Shown: positions 27,315-38,404, counted from the first letter of the stretch. The stretch: DNA of 64,000 nt from an uncultured Pseudomonadota bacterium (GCA_913055645.1 CAJXLC010000001.1:25829-89828), one strand, 5' to 3'. The notes: generated by a model not told the origin, from the sequence alone. Made by a program: numbers and translations.

Positions 27315-28736
27315 ATGTCTGAAAGATTACCCGTTATTGCCATTGTTGGTCGTCCCAATGTTGGTAAATCTACTTTATTTAATCGTATTGTTGGTAAGCG
27401 CAAAGCTATTGTTGGTGATCGTCCAGGTGTGACTGTGGATCGCCTTGAGGTGGAGTGTTTGTTGGGAGAAAGCCCTGTGGTGCTTGTTGATACAGGTGGC
27501 ATTGGTGAAGATGCACATAATACCATGCAGCCTGCTATTGATAGTCAGGTAGAGGCTGCTTTGGATATTGCCGATTTGATTATTTTTGCGGTGGATGCTC
27601 AAGCAGGTGCAACATCAGTGGACGCTAGCATTGCCGATAAATTACGTCGTGCTTCTTTGGATGTGGTGTTGGTGGTGAATAAGGCTGAAAACCCTGATGC
27701 TGAAATGGACTTTTTCTCACTTGGATTGGGTGATCCACAACCCGTATCGGCGATGCATGGTCATGGCGTGCGGGAGTTGGTATCTCATTTGGAATCTGTA
27801 TTGCCAGATTTTGGTGCTGTTTCTGATCAAGATGTCGAACCTTTGGCACGTATTGCGGTGATTGGTCGCCCGAATGTGGGTAAATCAACACTCATAAACG
27901 CGTGGTTGGGTTATGATCGCATGGTGGTGAGTCCGATTGCTGGAACCACACGTGATGCCATTGATATGGATATGCCTTATGGTGCATTTGATAGCAATGA
28001 TGTGGTGCGTTTGGTGGATACAGCAGGTCAACGCAAACATGGTCGTATTTCAGATGTCATTGAATTTGTAGCGCGTGTGAAAGCAGTACAAGCGTTTCGT
28101 CGTGCAGATACTGCAGTGATGGTGCTGGATGGTTCTGAAGGCATTGTTGAGCAAGATATGCGCTTGATGACACTGGCGCATGAAGAAGGCTGTGCGCTGA
28201 TTGTAGCGGTAAATAAGCTTGATTTGTTGGATGAAGCAGAATGGAAACATTATGCCGAGCGTCTGAATTACCGTATGCGCGGCTTGGCAGATGTACCTGT
28301 TTTTCGTATGAGTGCAAAAAATGCCAAAGGCACCAAAGCTTTGTTAAAAGAAGCCGTTGCAGCCTCTAAACGTAATGCTTTTACGGTAGGGACAGGCGAG
28401 TTGAATCGCTGGATGAATCAAGCGCAAGATCAGCAACGTGCACCAAGTGACCATGGCAAGGCAATTGTACGTTTAAAATATATTTCACAAGTAGGCTCAA
28501 CCCCACCACGTTTAAAAGTGTTTTGTAACCGTCCAGGCAGTATTAAAGCATCGTATTTGCGTTATTTGGAGCAGTCTTTTCGTAAATATTTCAAGCTTGC
28601 TGGTGTGCCTATACGCTTTATTTTCACTTCCAGTGACAATCCTTATTTAAGTTCTGATATGAGCAATACAAAAGAAGGAAATCCTTATGCTTCCAAACGC
28701 GGCAAAACAAAGCGTGCTAAACCAAGTAAACGTTAA
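27315..28736 (+). CDS. der: Ribosome biogenesis GTPase Der (EngA)
   Basis: A 473-residue protein with two tandem GTPase domains and a C-terminal KH-like domain. Both P-loops read GRPNVGKST (near residues 11 and 187), followed by DTGG in the first domain and DTAGQ in the second; NKAE and NKLD are the G4 motifs. The protein acts in 50S subunit maturation. The C-terminus is basic (KRGKTKRAKPSKR). Its TAA overlaps the ratA ATG. Confidence 0.96.
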   Translation: MSERLPVIAIVGRPNVGKSTLFNRIVGKRKAIVGDRPGVTVDRLEVECLLGESPVVLVDTGGIGEDAHNTMQPAIDSQVEAALDIADLIIFAVDAQAGATSVDASIADKLRRASLDVVLVVNKAENPDAEMDFFSLGLGDPQPVSAMHGHGVRELVSHLESVLPDFGAVSDQDVEPLARIAVIGRPNVGKSTLINAWLGYDRMVVSPIAGTTRDAIDMDMPYGAFDSNDVVRLVDTAGQRKHGRISDVIEFVARVKAVQAFRRADTAVMVLDGSEGIVEQDMRLMTLAHEEGCALIVAVNKLDLLDEAEWKHYAERLNYRMRGLADVPVFRMSAKNAKGTKALLKEAVAASKRNAFTVGTGELNRWMNQAQDQQRAPSDHGKAIVRLKYISQVGSTPPRLKVFCNRPGSIKASYLRYLEQSFRKYFKLAGVPIRFIFTSSDNPYLSSDMSNTKEGNPYASKRGKTKRAKPSKR

Positions 28737-29167
28737 TGCATAGTTTTGAAGAAACGCGAGTCTTGGCATGTTCAGCCGAAGCGATGTTTGATGTTGTGAT
28801 GGATATTGAGAAATATCCAGATTTTTTACCGTGGGTAGCAGGTGCTCGTATTTTAAGTGATCAACAGGGCGAACTCACGGCAGAATTGGTGGCAGATTTT
28901 GCGGGCATGAAAAAAAGCTTTACGACTGTTGATCATTATATTGTTCATGAAAGCATTGAAGTGCGCTTACTTGATGGGCCTTTTCGTTTTCTGGAAAGTT
29001 CTTGGAGTTTTAAACAGTTAAGTGATATTTCTTGTAAGGTTCACTTCTCGATTGAATTTGATTTTAAAAGCGCCTTGTTGGGTGTTGTTGCTAGCCCTAT
29101 CTTCACGACGGCATGCAAATCTATGGTACATGCCTTTGAAAAACGTGCCTGCGAGGTGGTGAAATGA
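28736..29167 (+). CDS. ratA: RatA/COQ10-type START-domain protein
   Basis: A 143-residue protein of the polyketide cyclase/START fold. Family segments are the SAEAMFDVVMDIEKYPDFLPW region (split: MFDVVMDIEKYPDFLPW), LDGPFRFLESSW and the late FTTACKSMVHAFEKRA. E. coli RatA was described as a toxin blocking 70S assembly, while eukaryotic COQ10 binds ubiquinone; the ubiquinone role may be the common one. TAATG with der and ATGA with ratB show tight coupling. I keep the gene name but not a firm toxin claim. Confidence 0.88.
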   Translation: MHSFEETRVLACSAEAMFDVVMDIEKYPDFLPWVAGARILSDQQGELTAELVADFAGMKKSFTTVDHYIVHESIEVRLLDGPFRFLESSWSFKQLSDISCKVHFSIEFDFKSALLGVVASPIFTTACKSMVHAFEKRACEVVK

Positions 29168-29475
29168 AAGTAAGTGTGATTTATGCATTGCCTCAAGAGC
29201 AGTATTTGGAAGAGTTGGACGTTGCTGATGAAATTACAGTGGAAGAGGCAATTAAAATGAGCCATGTATTGGAACATTTCCCAGACATTGATTTATCTAC
29301 GCATAAAGTAGGGGTGTTTGCCAAACTTGCCAAACTTGATCAGCCCTTGCGTGATGGTGATAGGGTAGAAATTTATCGCTCCTTACCACGTAAGCCGCGT
29401 GATGCGCATGCAGTGGATGATAAAAAATCTCGAATTCGAGCAAAAAAAGAGAAACGAGCAAAAACATCACAATAA
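29164..29475 (+). CDS. ratB: RatB/RnfH family ubiquitin-like protein
   Basis: A 103-residue protein of the UPF0125 family with a beta-grasp fold: MKVSVIYALPQEQYLEEL at the start, VGVFAKLAKLDQPLRDGDRV in the centre and VEIYRSLPRKPRDA before a basic tail. In E. coli it is encoded next to ratA, the arrangement seen here, with an ATGA overlap. Its role is unproven; it is not an established antitoxin. Confidence 0.88.
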   Translation: MKVSVIYALPQEQYLEELDVADEITVEEAIKMSHVLEHFPDIDLSTHKVGVFAKLAKLDQPLRDGDRVEIYRSLPRKPRDAHAVDDKKSRIRAKKEKRAKTSQ

Positions 29476-29504
29476 AAGTTTTGTTTTTCATAAAATTTTC
29501 ATCT

Positions 29505-29534
29505 TTGTGTTTTTAATATAAGCCGTCTTATGAT
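29505..29534 (+). promoter_or_regulatory. Sigma-70-type promoter for the Deg protease gene
   Basis: TTGTGT (-35, four of six) and TATGAT (-10, five of six) are separated by 18 bases. The expected start is near 29541, leaving a leader of about 30 bases to the TTG start. I see no sigma-E-type GGAACTT element here. Confidence 0.45.
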
Positions 29535-29571
29535 GGATACAAATGATTAAATCGAATAAAAGGAGTTTGAA

Positions 29572-30948
29572 TTGAAAGTTTTCCAACCGCTTATTGGTAT
29601 GATGTTTTTATTACTAACGCAGACAGCGCAAGCCATGCCAAACAGTTTTGCAGATTTAGTGGCCGCGCAACGTGACAGTGTGGTGAATATTAGTACGACA
29701 AAAAAAGTGAAAGCACAGCTAAGAATGCCTCAGGGATTGGATAGAAACTCACCATTCAATCAGTTCTTTCATGATTTCTTGGGTCAAATACCTGAACAGG
29801 AACGTCATGCTTTGGGTACTGGTTTTATCCTTTCAACGAAAGGTTATGTGGTAACCAATAATCATGTGATTGATGGTGCAGATGAGATTGTCGTAAAAAC
29901 CAGTGATGGAAAAGAACATGATGCGGAATTGATAGGCAATGATGCCAAATTGGATGTAGCACTACTCAAGATTAAAGCCAAGGGTTTGCAAGCTGTAAGC
30001 TTAGCAGATTCTGATAAGTTAAGAGTGGGTGATTGGGTGGTTGCGATTGGTAATCCTTTTGGTTTAGAGCAAACGGTGACTGCGGGTATTGTTTCTGCGC
30101 GCGGACGGGTGATTGGTTCTGGCCCTTATGATGATTTTATTCAGACTGATGCAGCGATTAATCCCGGTAATTCAGGTGGTCCATTATTTAATACTAAAGG
30201 GGAAGTGGTAGGAATAAATACTGCGATTTACTCCCGTAGTGGTGGTAATAATGGCATTGGTTTTGCAATTCCTATCAACTTAGTACATTCAATTTTTGAT
30301 GAATTGCGTAAAACAGGGCATGTGCAGCGCGCGCGCTTGGGTGTTGCCATTCGTGATGTTGATAAAGATACGATGAAAGCTTTGGGATTAAAGAATAAAA
30401 ACGGCGCATTGGTTATGCAGGTTGAAGGTGGATCTGCTGCTGATAAGGCACATGTCCAAGCAGGCGATGTTATTATAGCTATGGATAAAAAGAGCATTAA
30501 ATCATCACATGACTTACCTATTCGTGTGGCTCGGCATCATCCAGGTGATAAAGTTATCTTGCGTATTATTCGTGACGGCAGGAAAATTGATGTTCCTGTC
30601 GTAGTTGAAGCGATGAAAGAGTCAACGTTGGCAAGTAGTAAGGGTCAGAAGAAAGTGAAAGCCACTTTAGGGTTAACACTTACTGAACTAGATAAGGTTA
30701 TGCGCAAAAATCTTGAAGTGCGTATTCAATATGGTTTGGTTGTAAGCAATGTACAACGTGGTTCAGCTGCAGCTAGAGCTGGAATTAAGAAGGGCGATGT
30801 GTTGTATAGAGTTGATCGGAAAAACGTTAAAAGTTTATCTGATTTGAGGAAAATTATAGACCACGCCGAGCCTGGTAGTGCGTTGGGTGTGAATATTGAT
30901 AGGCATGGTGACCAAGCATTCACGATGCTTCGCTTGCCTAAGAAATAA
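29572..30948 (+). CDS. DegP/DegQ/MucD-type periplasmic serine protease
   Basis: A 458-residue exported protease/chaperone. Signal peptide is residues 1-21 (cleavage after AQA). The catalytic triad is His98 in NNHVIDG, Asp128 in KLDVALL and Ser201 in NPGNSGGPLF. Two PDZ domains follow, about residues 255-345 and 370-455. It removes misfolded envelope proteins. TTG start at 29572, six bases after AAGGAG; the -10/-35 lies just upstream. The downstream thioredoxin-fold genes follow almost without gap, suggesting a common transcript devoted to periplasmic protein quality. Confidence 0.93.
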   Translation: MKVFQPLIGMMFLLLTQTAQAMPNSFADLVAAQRDSVVNISTTKKVKAQLRMPQGLDRNSPFNQFFHDFLGQIPEQERHALGTGFILSTKGYVVTNNHVIDGADEIVVKTSDGKEHDAELIGNDAKLDVALLKIKAKGLQAVSLADSDKLRVGDWVVAIGNPFGLEQTVTAGIVSARGRVIGSGPYDDFIQTDAAINPGNSGGPLFNTKGEVVGINTAIYSRSGGNNGIGFAIPINLVHSIFDELRKTGHVQRARLGVAIRDVDKDTMKALGLKNKNGALVMQVEGGSAADKAHVQAGDVIIAMDKKSIKSSHDLPIRVARHHPGDKVILRIIRDGRKIDVPVVVEAMKESTLASSKGQKKVKATLGLTLTELDKVMRKNLEVRIQYGLVVSNVQRGSAAARAGIKKGDVLYRVDRKNVKSLSDLRKIIDHAEPGSALGVNIDRHGDQAFTMLRLPKK

Positions 30949-30949
30949 G

Positions 30950-31199
30950 ATGATAGCGGTTCCTGCGTTACAGTTGATGAGTCGTAAAGCATGTTGCTTA
31001 TGCAAAGATGCCGAAGTGATGTTGGCGACTTTTGTAGCGCAGGAACGTTGTACTTTAAAGTGCTTGATGTGGATCAAGATATGACTTTGGCAGCATTGTA
31101 TGGCATGGATGTGCCTGTGTTCCTTGTGCAGAAAGAGGTGCGCTGCATGCACCGTATAGAAGAACAAGATATTGAAGTATTATTGGCGGAGGTTGCTGC

Positions 31200-31206
<7 letters not shown>
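30950..31206 (+). CDS. Glutaredoxin-like protein read in two frames (-1 shift near 31054-31060)
   Basis: From ATG 30950 the first frame gives a thioredoxin-fold start with a CCLC redox motif (residues 15-18, SRKACCLCKDAEVML) but stops at TGA 31082 after 44 residues. The next frame back, from about 31058, continues with VLDVDQDMTLAALYG, a cis-Pro-like MDVPVFLV and a helical end, stopping at TAG 31204. Joined by a -1 shift at TTTAAAG the product is 85 residues with the order expected of DUF836-type glutaredoxin-like proteins. Either frameshifting is programmed, or the gene carries a mutation or sequence error. Its end overlaps the next thioredoxin gene by 7 bases. No good ribosome site precedes ATG 30950; coupling to the protease stop is likely. 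Confidence 0.6.
31041..31078 (+). promoter_or_regulatory. Candidate -1 ribosomal frameshift signal
   Basis: Three elements are in order: an SD-like AGGA at 31041-31044, the heptamer T-TTA-AAG at 31054-31060 in the correct X-XXY-YYZ phase of the first frame, and two bases later a perfect hairpin, CTTGAT (31063-31068), loop GTGG, ATCAAG (31073-31078). The layout resembles the dnaX-type signal, although the spacer before the hairpin is short. Confidence 0.4.
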
Positions 31207-33790
<2,584 letters not shown>

Positions 33791-33801
33791 GCCGAGCATA
33801 T

Positions 33802-33875
33802 TGGGGAATCGTCTAGCGGCAGGACTGCGGACTCTGACTCCGCCAACCGTGGTTCGAATCCACGTTCCCCAGCCA
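33802..33875 (+). tRNA. tRNA-Gln (anticodon CTG), CCA encoded
   Basis: The acceptor stem is TGGGGAA against TTCCCCA, with the U1-A72 pair usual for bacterial tRNA-Gln. The anticodon stem GCGGA/TCCGC holds the loop CTCTGAC, so the anticodon is CTG, reading CAG. The T-arm GTGG-TTCGAAT-CCAC is intact, and G plus CCA end the gene. The 3' end is followed by an att-like repeat and an integrase remnant, so this tRNA was probably an integration target. Confidence 0.95.
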
Positions 33876-33897
33876 AACAAAAAGCTATATTTAGCAA
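33867..33897 (+). repeat. Att-like direct repeat, copy 1 (tRNA 3' end)
   Basis: Thirty-one bases from CCCC at the tRNA 3' end through AAAAAGCTATATTTAGCAA match a second copy at 34031-34061 at 25 of 31 positions without gaps. Within it GCTA and TAGC form a small inverted repeat. A partial copy of a tRNA end close to an integrase remnant is the usual sign of a site-specific integration scar. Confidence 0.45.
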
Positions 33898-33905
33898 CAA
33901 ATATT

Positions 33906-33937
33906 AAGCCTTCGAGAAATCGGAGGCTTTTTTATTT
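33906..33937 (+). terminator. Intrinsic terminator of the tRNA gene
   Basis: AAGCCTTCGA pairs with TCGGAGGCTT (ten pairs, one G-T) around a GAAA tetraloop and is followed by TTTTATTTT. It is the strongest terminator in the window. Confidence 0.88.
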
Positions 33938-33938
33938 T

Positions 33939-33960
33939 GTGTAAAATAGGTGTAAAATAG
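33939..33960 (+). repeat. Two tandem copies of an 11-base unit
   Basis: GTGTAAAATAG occurs twice head to tail, followed by a partial third copy (GTGTGTAG). Just after it, ATAGGTG and CACCTAT form a hairpin around a T-run. Such short repeats are common as arm-type binding sites beside phage attachment sites; that role is inference here. Confidence 0.5.
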
Positions 33961-34030
33961 GTGTGTAGTTTTTTTTGCACCTATGGCAATCCCACCATTT
34001 TTAACTCCTGTTATTTTTCGGGGAGGATTA

Positions 34031-34061
34031 CCCCTGTAAACAAAAAAGCTATATATAGCAA
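34031..34061 (+). repeat. Att-like direct repeat, copy 2
   Basis: This is the partner of the copy at 33867-33897. It begins CCCC and contains the perfect 12-base palindrome GCTATATATAGC. About 130 bases separate the two copies, far too little for an intact element, so the insert has been lost or the copy has drifted. Confidence 0.4.
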
Positions 34062-34116
34062 GGGTTTAAATGTTGTATAACATTGCACCAACGAAAAATA
34101 AGTGAACCATATTTCA

Positions 34117-34430
34117 TTAATCAAGTTTAGACACAAGGTCTTTAGCAGTAGGGTGGTAATACCTTAACAACATTCGTGTATCTTTGTGACCTGTGATTTT
34201 TGCTAATTCGTGAACTTGAAATTTAGTTGCAAGTCGCGAAGTTGCTTCATGCCGTAAATCGTGAAAGGTTAAATTCTTTATTTTAGCGGCAACACATGCC
34301 TGTTTGAATAGGGCATATATTGCTCGTGATGTTGTATTAAATATAACTGAATTCTGTGGTAATGATTTTAATATAGAAACTGCCTTATTAGATAAAGGTA
34401 CAATTCTTGAATCGCCATTTTTTATTTTGT
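34117..34430 (-). pseudogene. Tyrosine recombinase (phage-type integrase) remnant
   Basis: The minus strand carries an open stretch of roughly 100 codons with no usable start, ending in TAA at 34117. It encodes the C-terminal half of an integrase catalytic domain: KNGDSRIVPLSNKAV, then FHDLRHEATSRL with the catalytic HxLR box, then ITGHKDTRMLLRYYHP with the conserved His and the nucleophile Tyr. Upstream it runs into low-complexity proline codons (a run of nine G on the plus strand) and an in-frame TAG near 34470. The N-terminal domain is missing, so this is a decayed integrase, oriented toward the neighbouring tRNA-Gln. Bases 33938-34116 and 34431-34521 hold nothing else I can identify. Confidence 0.8.
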
Positions 34431-34521
34431 GGAATGGGGGGGGGCGAATAGGAGGGGGTACCCACTATAGTATAAGAAATCTAAATCAACTGATAGATCG
34501 AGAAATAAATACTTGAGTGAT

Positions 34522-36480
34522 TTAACTTGAAGGAACCAATTTGCCGCGTTTTATTTTGAATATTTTGAACGTTTTATTGCCAACGCCAAATTTATCAAAA
34601 TATACATGTCCACTTTTGTTAGGGAAGCCTTCTGAATCATGCATAGCTTGCATAGCACTATGACCATGTAACCCTAAACGGCTACCAAGCAATGTTGCAA
34701 TGCGGGTAGAATCATAGGCTATGACAAATAGTTTTTTAGGCTGGCCTTGCCCCCATATTTCTCGGTATTCCTCTAGAAAGTTGGATATATCTTGATAGTT
34801 TGTTTTATTTTGAATAAAACGAGCAGAAGATAAATTACGACCTCTGTCATCAAGCAAATGCCCATCCATCCAACGGCTGCTGCCGAGCATTGGAATATTA
34901 CGAATATCAACATAGGCTAACTGCCCAGCTAATTCAGAGACTTGTTTCCCACTTGTTGCGATATAAAGGCCATCAATTCCAGCGGGCATATGCACTTCAA
35001 GATTCAGCTCTGGTGAAAATAATGCGAGGTCAGACAATAATTCTTCCAATAATGCTTCATCATCGGATTTTTCACGCAGGTCATTGAGTACATCACGCTG
35101 ATCTAGATTGTTTTCATTTAATGCGATATTGCTGGTTATTTCACCACCCAAACGTGTGAATTCATCCGCAAAAGCATCGGCTTCATTCGTCTCGCTTTGG
35201 CTGTTTCCATGAATCACAGCCATGCGTTGCATGCCTTGATTGATACTGTTTTGAGCCATAAAAACTGCTTGTGTATTTTTTGCTGTATTATGTACAAACA
35301 GTGCAGGTGATGCTCCAGCAAGATTATTTTGTTTACTTAGACTTATAATGGGGATATTTTTTTTCAAATATGGGAGCAATGCTCCTGTATGTTTGCTTAA
35401 TAGCGGACCAATAATCCAATCAACACCTTGTTCGTTTAAACTTTTATAAGCTGCAATGGCTGCATCAATGCCATCACCAGTATCTTTGATATATAGGTGA
35501 AGATTACCCTGTTTTTGCTCGCTCATAGCCAAGCGAATGCCATTTAAAGCTTGTTTTCCGAAGTGGGCATAGGTTCCTGTAAGCGGCAATAAAACACCAA
35601 TATATATATCCTGTGTATTACCGGATGCCCAACGTTTTATTTTTTGTGTGACTGGCAGGTAAGGGGCATTATCTGAGAGTACAGCTGATAAGCGTTGAAG
35701 GTTTTCAATATGACCAGACATCAATTGCAAGCGAGCGAAATGAGAATATATCATCGCATCTTTTTGTGGGGAAATGATAGCTGACTGCTGCAATGAAAGT
35801 AGCTGATCGAGCGATAAATTAGCTGCTATCGCACGCAACCATTCATCTTGATGTGTTATATCGATATGTGCGGCTGCCAAATACCAGTTAATGGTATATT
35901 CATGGCCAGCATTAAGTGATTCAGTGCGTCCTAAGGCAAGTGCTTGATCTGCCAATTCACGGGTAAGACGTGGATGTTGCAACGTCTGCGTTAACTCAGC
36001 TAATATCATATCAGACTGCTCTGTCGTGGGTGAAAGTGCGATGTCTGTTTCAATCTCTTGTGATTTCCACCACAAGGCTATCCAAAAATGAGCATAAGCA
36101 GCCAAGGCATGGTTGGGGTACTCTTGTAGAAGAAGATTGGTGTCAGCAAGGGCATTGGGATAATGATTTTTTAGAAGAAGTTCAACGCGGCGGAAGGCAG
36201 CTTCCTCCTTGAGAGGGCTTGGCGATTCATTGGATAAACGCTGCAGCTTATCCAATGCAATATCCAATGAGTCTGGTTCATTTGCTAATTGCAGTAATTC
36301 AGCAATTTCTTGTGAATTTTGGGGAGGGGCAAGCAATTGTATGGTAGATATGTCTTTTTGATGGGTGGAAGCACTGTCTGAATGAATAGGCTGTTTGTGT
36401 GGCTCACATGCAGTTAATAGACTTACAATAAGAAGCATGAGGATTGCAGAGAAGGTGAAAGTTGGATAAAGTCGATTCAT
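34522..36480 (-). CDS. lpoA: LpoA-type penicillin-binding protein activator lipoprotein
   Basis: A 652-residue outer-membrane lipoprotein with lipobox Cys25 (SLLTAC). The N-terminal half is helical and TPR-like; the C-terminal half, from about residue 300, is a type 1 periplasmic-binding-protein fold (IGVLLPLTGTYAHFGKQAL, VDWIIGPLLSKHTGALLPYL in part, VPVISLSKQ-like segment). In E. coli LpoA activates PBP1A for peptidoglycan synthesis. The start is ATG 36480, which gives a proper signal peptide; upstream in-frame ATGs would add an implausible leader. This ATG overlaps the rsmI ATG on the other strand, the conserved divergent lpoA/rsmI pair. Confidence 0.88.
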   Translation of the reverse strand: MNRLYPTFTFSAILMLLIVSLLTACEPHKQPIHSDSASTHQKDISTIQLLAPPQNSQEIAELLQLANEPDSLDIALDKLQRLSNESPSPLKEEAAFRRVELLLKNHYPNALADTNLLLQEYPNHALAAYAHFWIALWWKSQEIETDIALSPTTEQSDMILAELTQTLQHPRLTRELADQALALGRTESLNAGHEYTINWYLAAAHIDITHQDEWLRAIAANLSLDQLLSLQQSAIISPQKDAMIYSHFARLQLMSGHIENLQRLSAVLSDNAPYLPVTQKIKRWASGNTQDIYIGVLLPLTGTYAHFGKQALNGIRLAMSEQKQGNLHLYIKDTGDGIDAAIAAYKSLNEQGVDWIIGPLLSKHTGALLPYLKKNIPIISLSKQNNLAGASPALFVHNTAKNTQAVFMAQNSINQGMQRMAVIHGNSQSETNEADAFADEFTRLGGEITSNIALNENNLDQRDVLNDLREKSDDEALLEELLSDLALFSPELNLEVHMPAGIDGLYIATSGKQVSELAGQLAYVDIRNIPMLGSSRWMDGHLLDDRGRNLSSARFIQNKTNYQDISNFLEEYREIWGQGQPKKLFVIAYDSTRIATLLGSRLGLHGHSAMQAMHDSEGFPNKSGHVYFDKFGVGNKTFKIFKIKRGKLVPSS

Positions 36481-37330
36481 GGACTCGCAAGATAACCCGA
36501 TACATACATCTGGACAATTATTCATCGTAGCTACGCCGATTGGAAATTTGGCTGACATGACATATCGTGCCATTGAAACATTAAAAAATGTGGATTGGAT
36601 TGCTGCTGAAGATACGCGGGTAAGTGGTCGACTGTTGGAATATTATGACATCAAAACGGCAATGTTTGCTTGCCATGATCACAATGAAGCCAAGGTCGCG
36701 GAAGGCATGTTGGAGCGTTTACAAGCTGGAGAATCGGGAGCACTTATTTCTGATGCGGGTACACCGCTCATCAACGACCCTGGTTACCGTTTGGTGCGTA
36801 AAATACGTCAAGCTGGTTTGAGTGTAGTCCCCATTCCAGGGGCATGTAGTCCGATTACTGCTTTATGTGCGTCGGGTTTGGCAACAGATCAATTTACTTA
36901 TATGGGGTTTTTAGCGCGTAGTGGTCGCACGCGAACGCTACAATTACAAGCAGTTGCGGATGCAGAACATACATGTGTATTCCTTGAATCTCCCAAACGC
37001 ATTGTGAAAACATTACAACATTTGGCATCTGTCGTAGGCTCAAAAGAAATATGCATAGGTCGCGAACTAACTAAATTGCATGAAGAATTTGTATCTGGAA
37101 GCGTATCTGAAGTGATCGCACATTTTGATGAGCATGCACCTCGCGGTGAAATGGTGGTGATGGTTGGTGTTTCACAAGTGGTTGAGGAAATCACCGATGA
37201 GATGATTTTAATCGAAGCGAAAAAAGAGATTTATACAACATTATCTCCTTCTGCACGGGCTCGAACAGTCGCTCAGAAGTTGAATGTGAAACGTTCGCGG
37301 GTTTATGATGTGCTGATGGCAGGGTTGTGA
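36479..37330 (+). CDS. rsmI: 16S rRNA (cytidine-1402-2'-O)-methyltransferase
   Basis: A 283-residue SAM-dependent enzyme methylating the 2'-O of C1402 in 16S rRNA. Family segments are LFIVATPIGNLADMTYRAI (residues 14-32), AAEDTRVSGRLL, LISDAGTPLINDPGYRLV and VVPIPGACSPITAL. The start at ATG 36479 directly overlaps the lpoA start; its promoter must therefore lie within lpoA. A weak GGAT is about 12 bases upstream. The stop overlaps the yraN GTG. Confidence 0.94.
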   Translation: MDSQDNPIHTSGQLFIVATPIGNLADMTYRAIETLKNVDWIAAEDTRVSGRLLEYYDIKTAMFACHDHNEAKVAEGMLERLQAGESGALISDAGTPLINDPGYRLVRKIRQAGLSVVPIPGACSPITALCASGLATDQFTYMGFLARSGRTRTLQLQAVADAEHTCVFLESPKRIVKTLQHLASVVGSKEICIGRELTKLHEEFVSGSVSEVIAHFDEHAPRGEMVVMVGVSQVVEEITDEMILIEAKKEIYTTLSPSARARTVAQKLNVKRSRVYDVLMAGL

Positions 37331-37683
37331 GCACTAAAAAGGGGCGTAAAGCAGAAGATGTAGCAGCGCGTTATTTGCAAAGGCATGGTTATGAGATTTT
37401 AGATCGCAATGCGCGTGGTGGTCGAGGCGAATTAGATATTGTTGCACGGTTAGAAGAAATTTTGGCTTTTGTAGAAGTAAAAGCGCATAAACATCGTGAC
37501 TCAAGCCTTGAAGCTGTGCATGCGAATAAATGTGAGCGGTTGAGGTCGGCTGCTTTGGCATGGTTGGCAAAGCATCCCAAACATGCAACATTGCAATGCC
37601 GTTTTGATTTAATCATTCTAACGCCGAGGCGAGGCATTGTTTGCTTACCAAAGCTTGAGCATTTGAAAGATATATTTAGATAA
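37327..37683 (+). CDS. yraN: YraN family (UPF0102) endonuclease-like protein
   Basis: A 118-residue protein with a Holliday-junction-resolvase-like core: GRKAEDVAARYLQRHGYEIL, then GELDIVARLEEILAFVEVK containing the E/D...E.K nuclease-type residues. Its biological role is not established. GTG 37327 overlaps the rsmI stop (GTGA). Its position between rsmI and a SIS-domain gene is conserved in proteobacteria. Confidence 0.9.
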   Translation: MSTKKGRKAEDVAARYLQRHGYEILDRNARGGRGELDIVARLEEILAFVEVKAHKHRDSSLEAVHANKCERLRSAALAWLAKHPKHATLQCRFDLIILTPRRGIVCLPKLEHLKDIFR

Positions 37684-37698
37684 AGGATCCCTTATTTG

Positions 37699-38280
37699 AT
37701 GCAAGATTTAATTAGAAAAGCCCTGTTGGATGGCATTGAATTACGCCAGAAATGCGCTGAGCCATTGTTAAAACCTTTGGCAGATGCCGCGGATATGATG
37801 GTGCAGTGTCTACAATCTGGTGGTAAAATTTTAGCTTGTGGTAATGGTGGTTCGGCAGCCGATGCGCAGCATTTTGTTGCTGAATTGGTCAATCGTTTTG
37901 AAATAAATCGCCGCGCTTTGGCAGCAGTTTCGCTTACCAATGATGCTTCAGTGATGACCAGTATTGCCAATGATTTCGAATTTAATGCAGTGTTTTCACG
38001 GCAAGTTGAGGCATTGGGTCGCGCTGGCGATGTATTACTTGCGATTTCAACCAGTGGTGACTCAGAGAATGTGTTAAAAGCCATAGATGAGGCAACGAGT
38101 TTGGAGCTAAAAAGTGTTGCTTTAACGGGGCGTAATGGTGGTATGATGGGCATGTATGATGGGGTGGATGTACATATCAATATCCCGCATGCATCAACTG
38201 CACGTGTGCAAGAAATGCATATTACGTGTCTACATATATTATGCACCTTGATTGATGAAAGAATGTTTGGAGATTCGTGA
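37699..38280 (+). CDS. SIS-domain protein, phosphoheptose isomerase GmhA or DiaA
   Basis: A 193-residue sugar-isomerase-fold protein. CGNGGSAADAQHFVAELVNR, ISTSGDSENVLKAI and the late ARVQEMHITCLH region are typical of the GmhA/DiaA group. The order rsmI-yraN-here-dolP matches E. coli diaA, a DnaA-binding replication initiation factor. The presence of a heptose adenylyltransferase gene at 39132 instead supports GmhA, which makes heptose 7-phosphate for LPS core. Both roles remain open. ATG 37699 is used, with AAGGAT about 10 bases upstream; TTG 37696 is next to it. Confidence 0.85.
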   Translation: MQDLIRKALLDGIELRQKCAEPLLKPLADAADMMVQCLQSGGKILACGNGGSAADAQHFVAELVNRFEINRRALAAVSLTNDASVMTSIANDFEFNAVFSRQVEALGRAGDVLLAISTSGDSENVLKAIDEATSLELKSVALTGRNGGMMGMYDGVDVHINIPHASTARVQEMHITCLHILCTLIDERMFGDS

Positions 38281-38404
38281 TGTATAGTCCATTATCATTA
38301 ATATTTTTGTTAAAGATTCCGCTTTTAGAGCCTAGAAAAGAGTGTAATCAACGTGATTCTGCTGTTCTTTTTTGCAGCACTGTTGGATGTGTTAGGAGGT
38401 GATT

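Noticed and set aside
28736..29475. ratA-ratB as a toxin-antitoxin module
   Set aside because: ratA belongs to the COQ10/START family and the pair is a conserved housekeeping neighbourhood; nothing in the sequence supports an antitoxin role for ratB.
33939..33960. CRISPR-like repeat
   Set aside because: Only two adjacent 11-base units without spacers; no cas genes in the window.
34304..34516. 70-codon plus-strand frame in the tRNA-Gln/lpoA gap
   Set aside because: It is antisense to the integrase remnant, whose catalytic motifs are clear on the minus strand; no family features.
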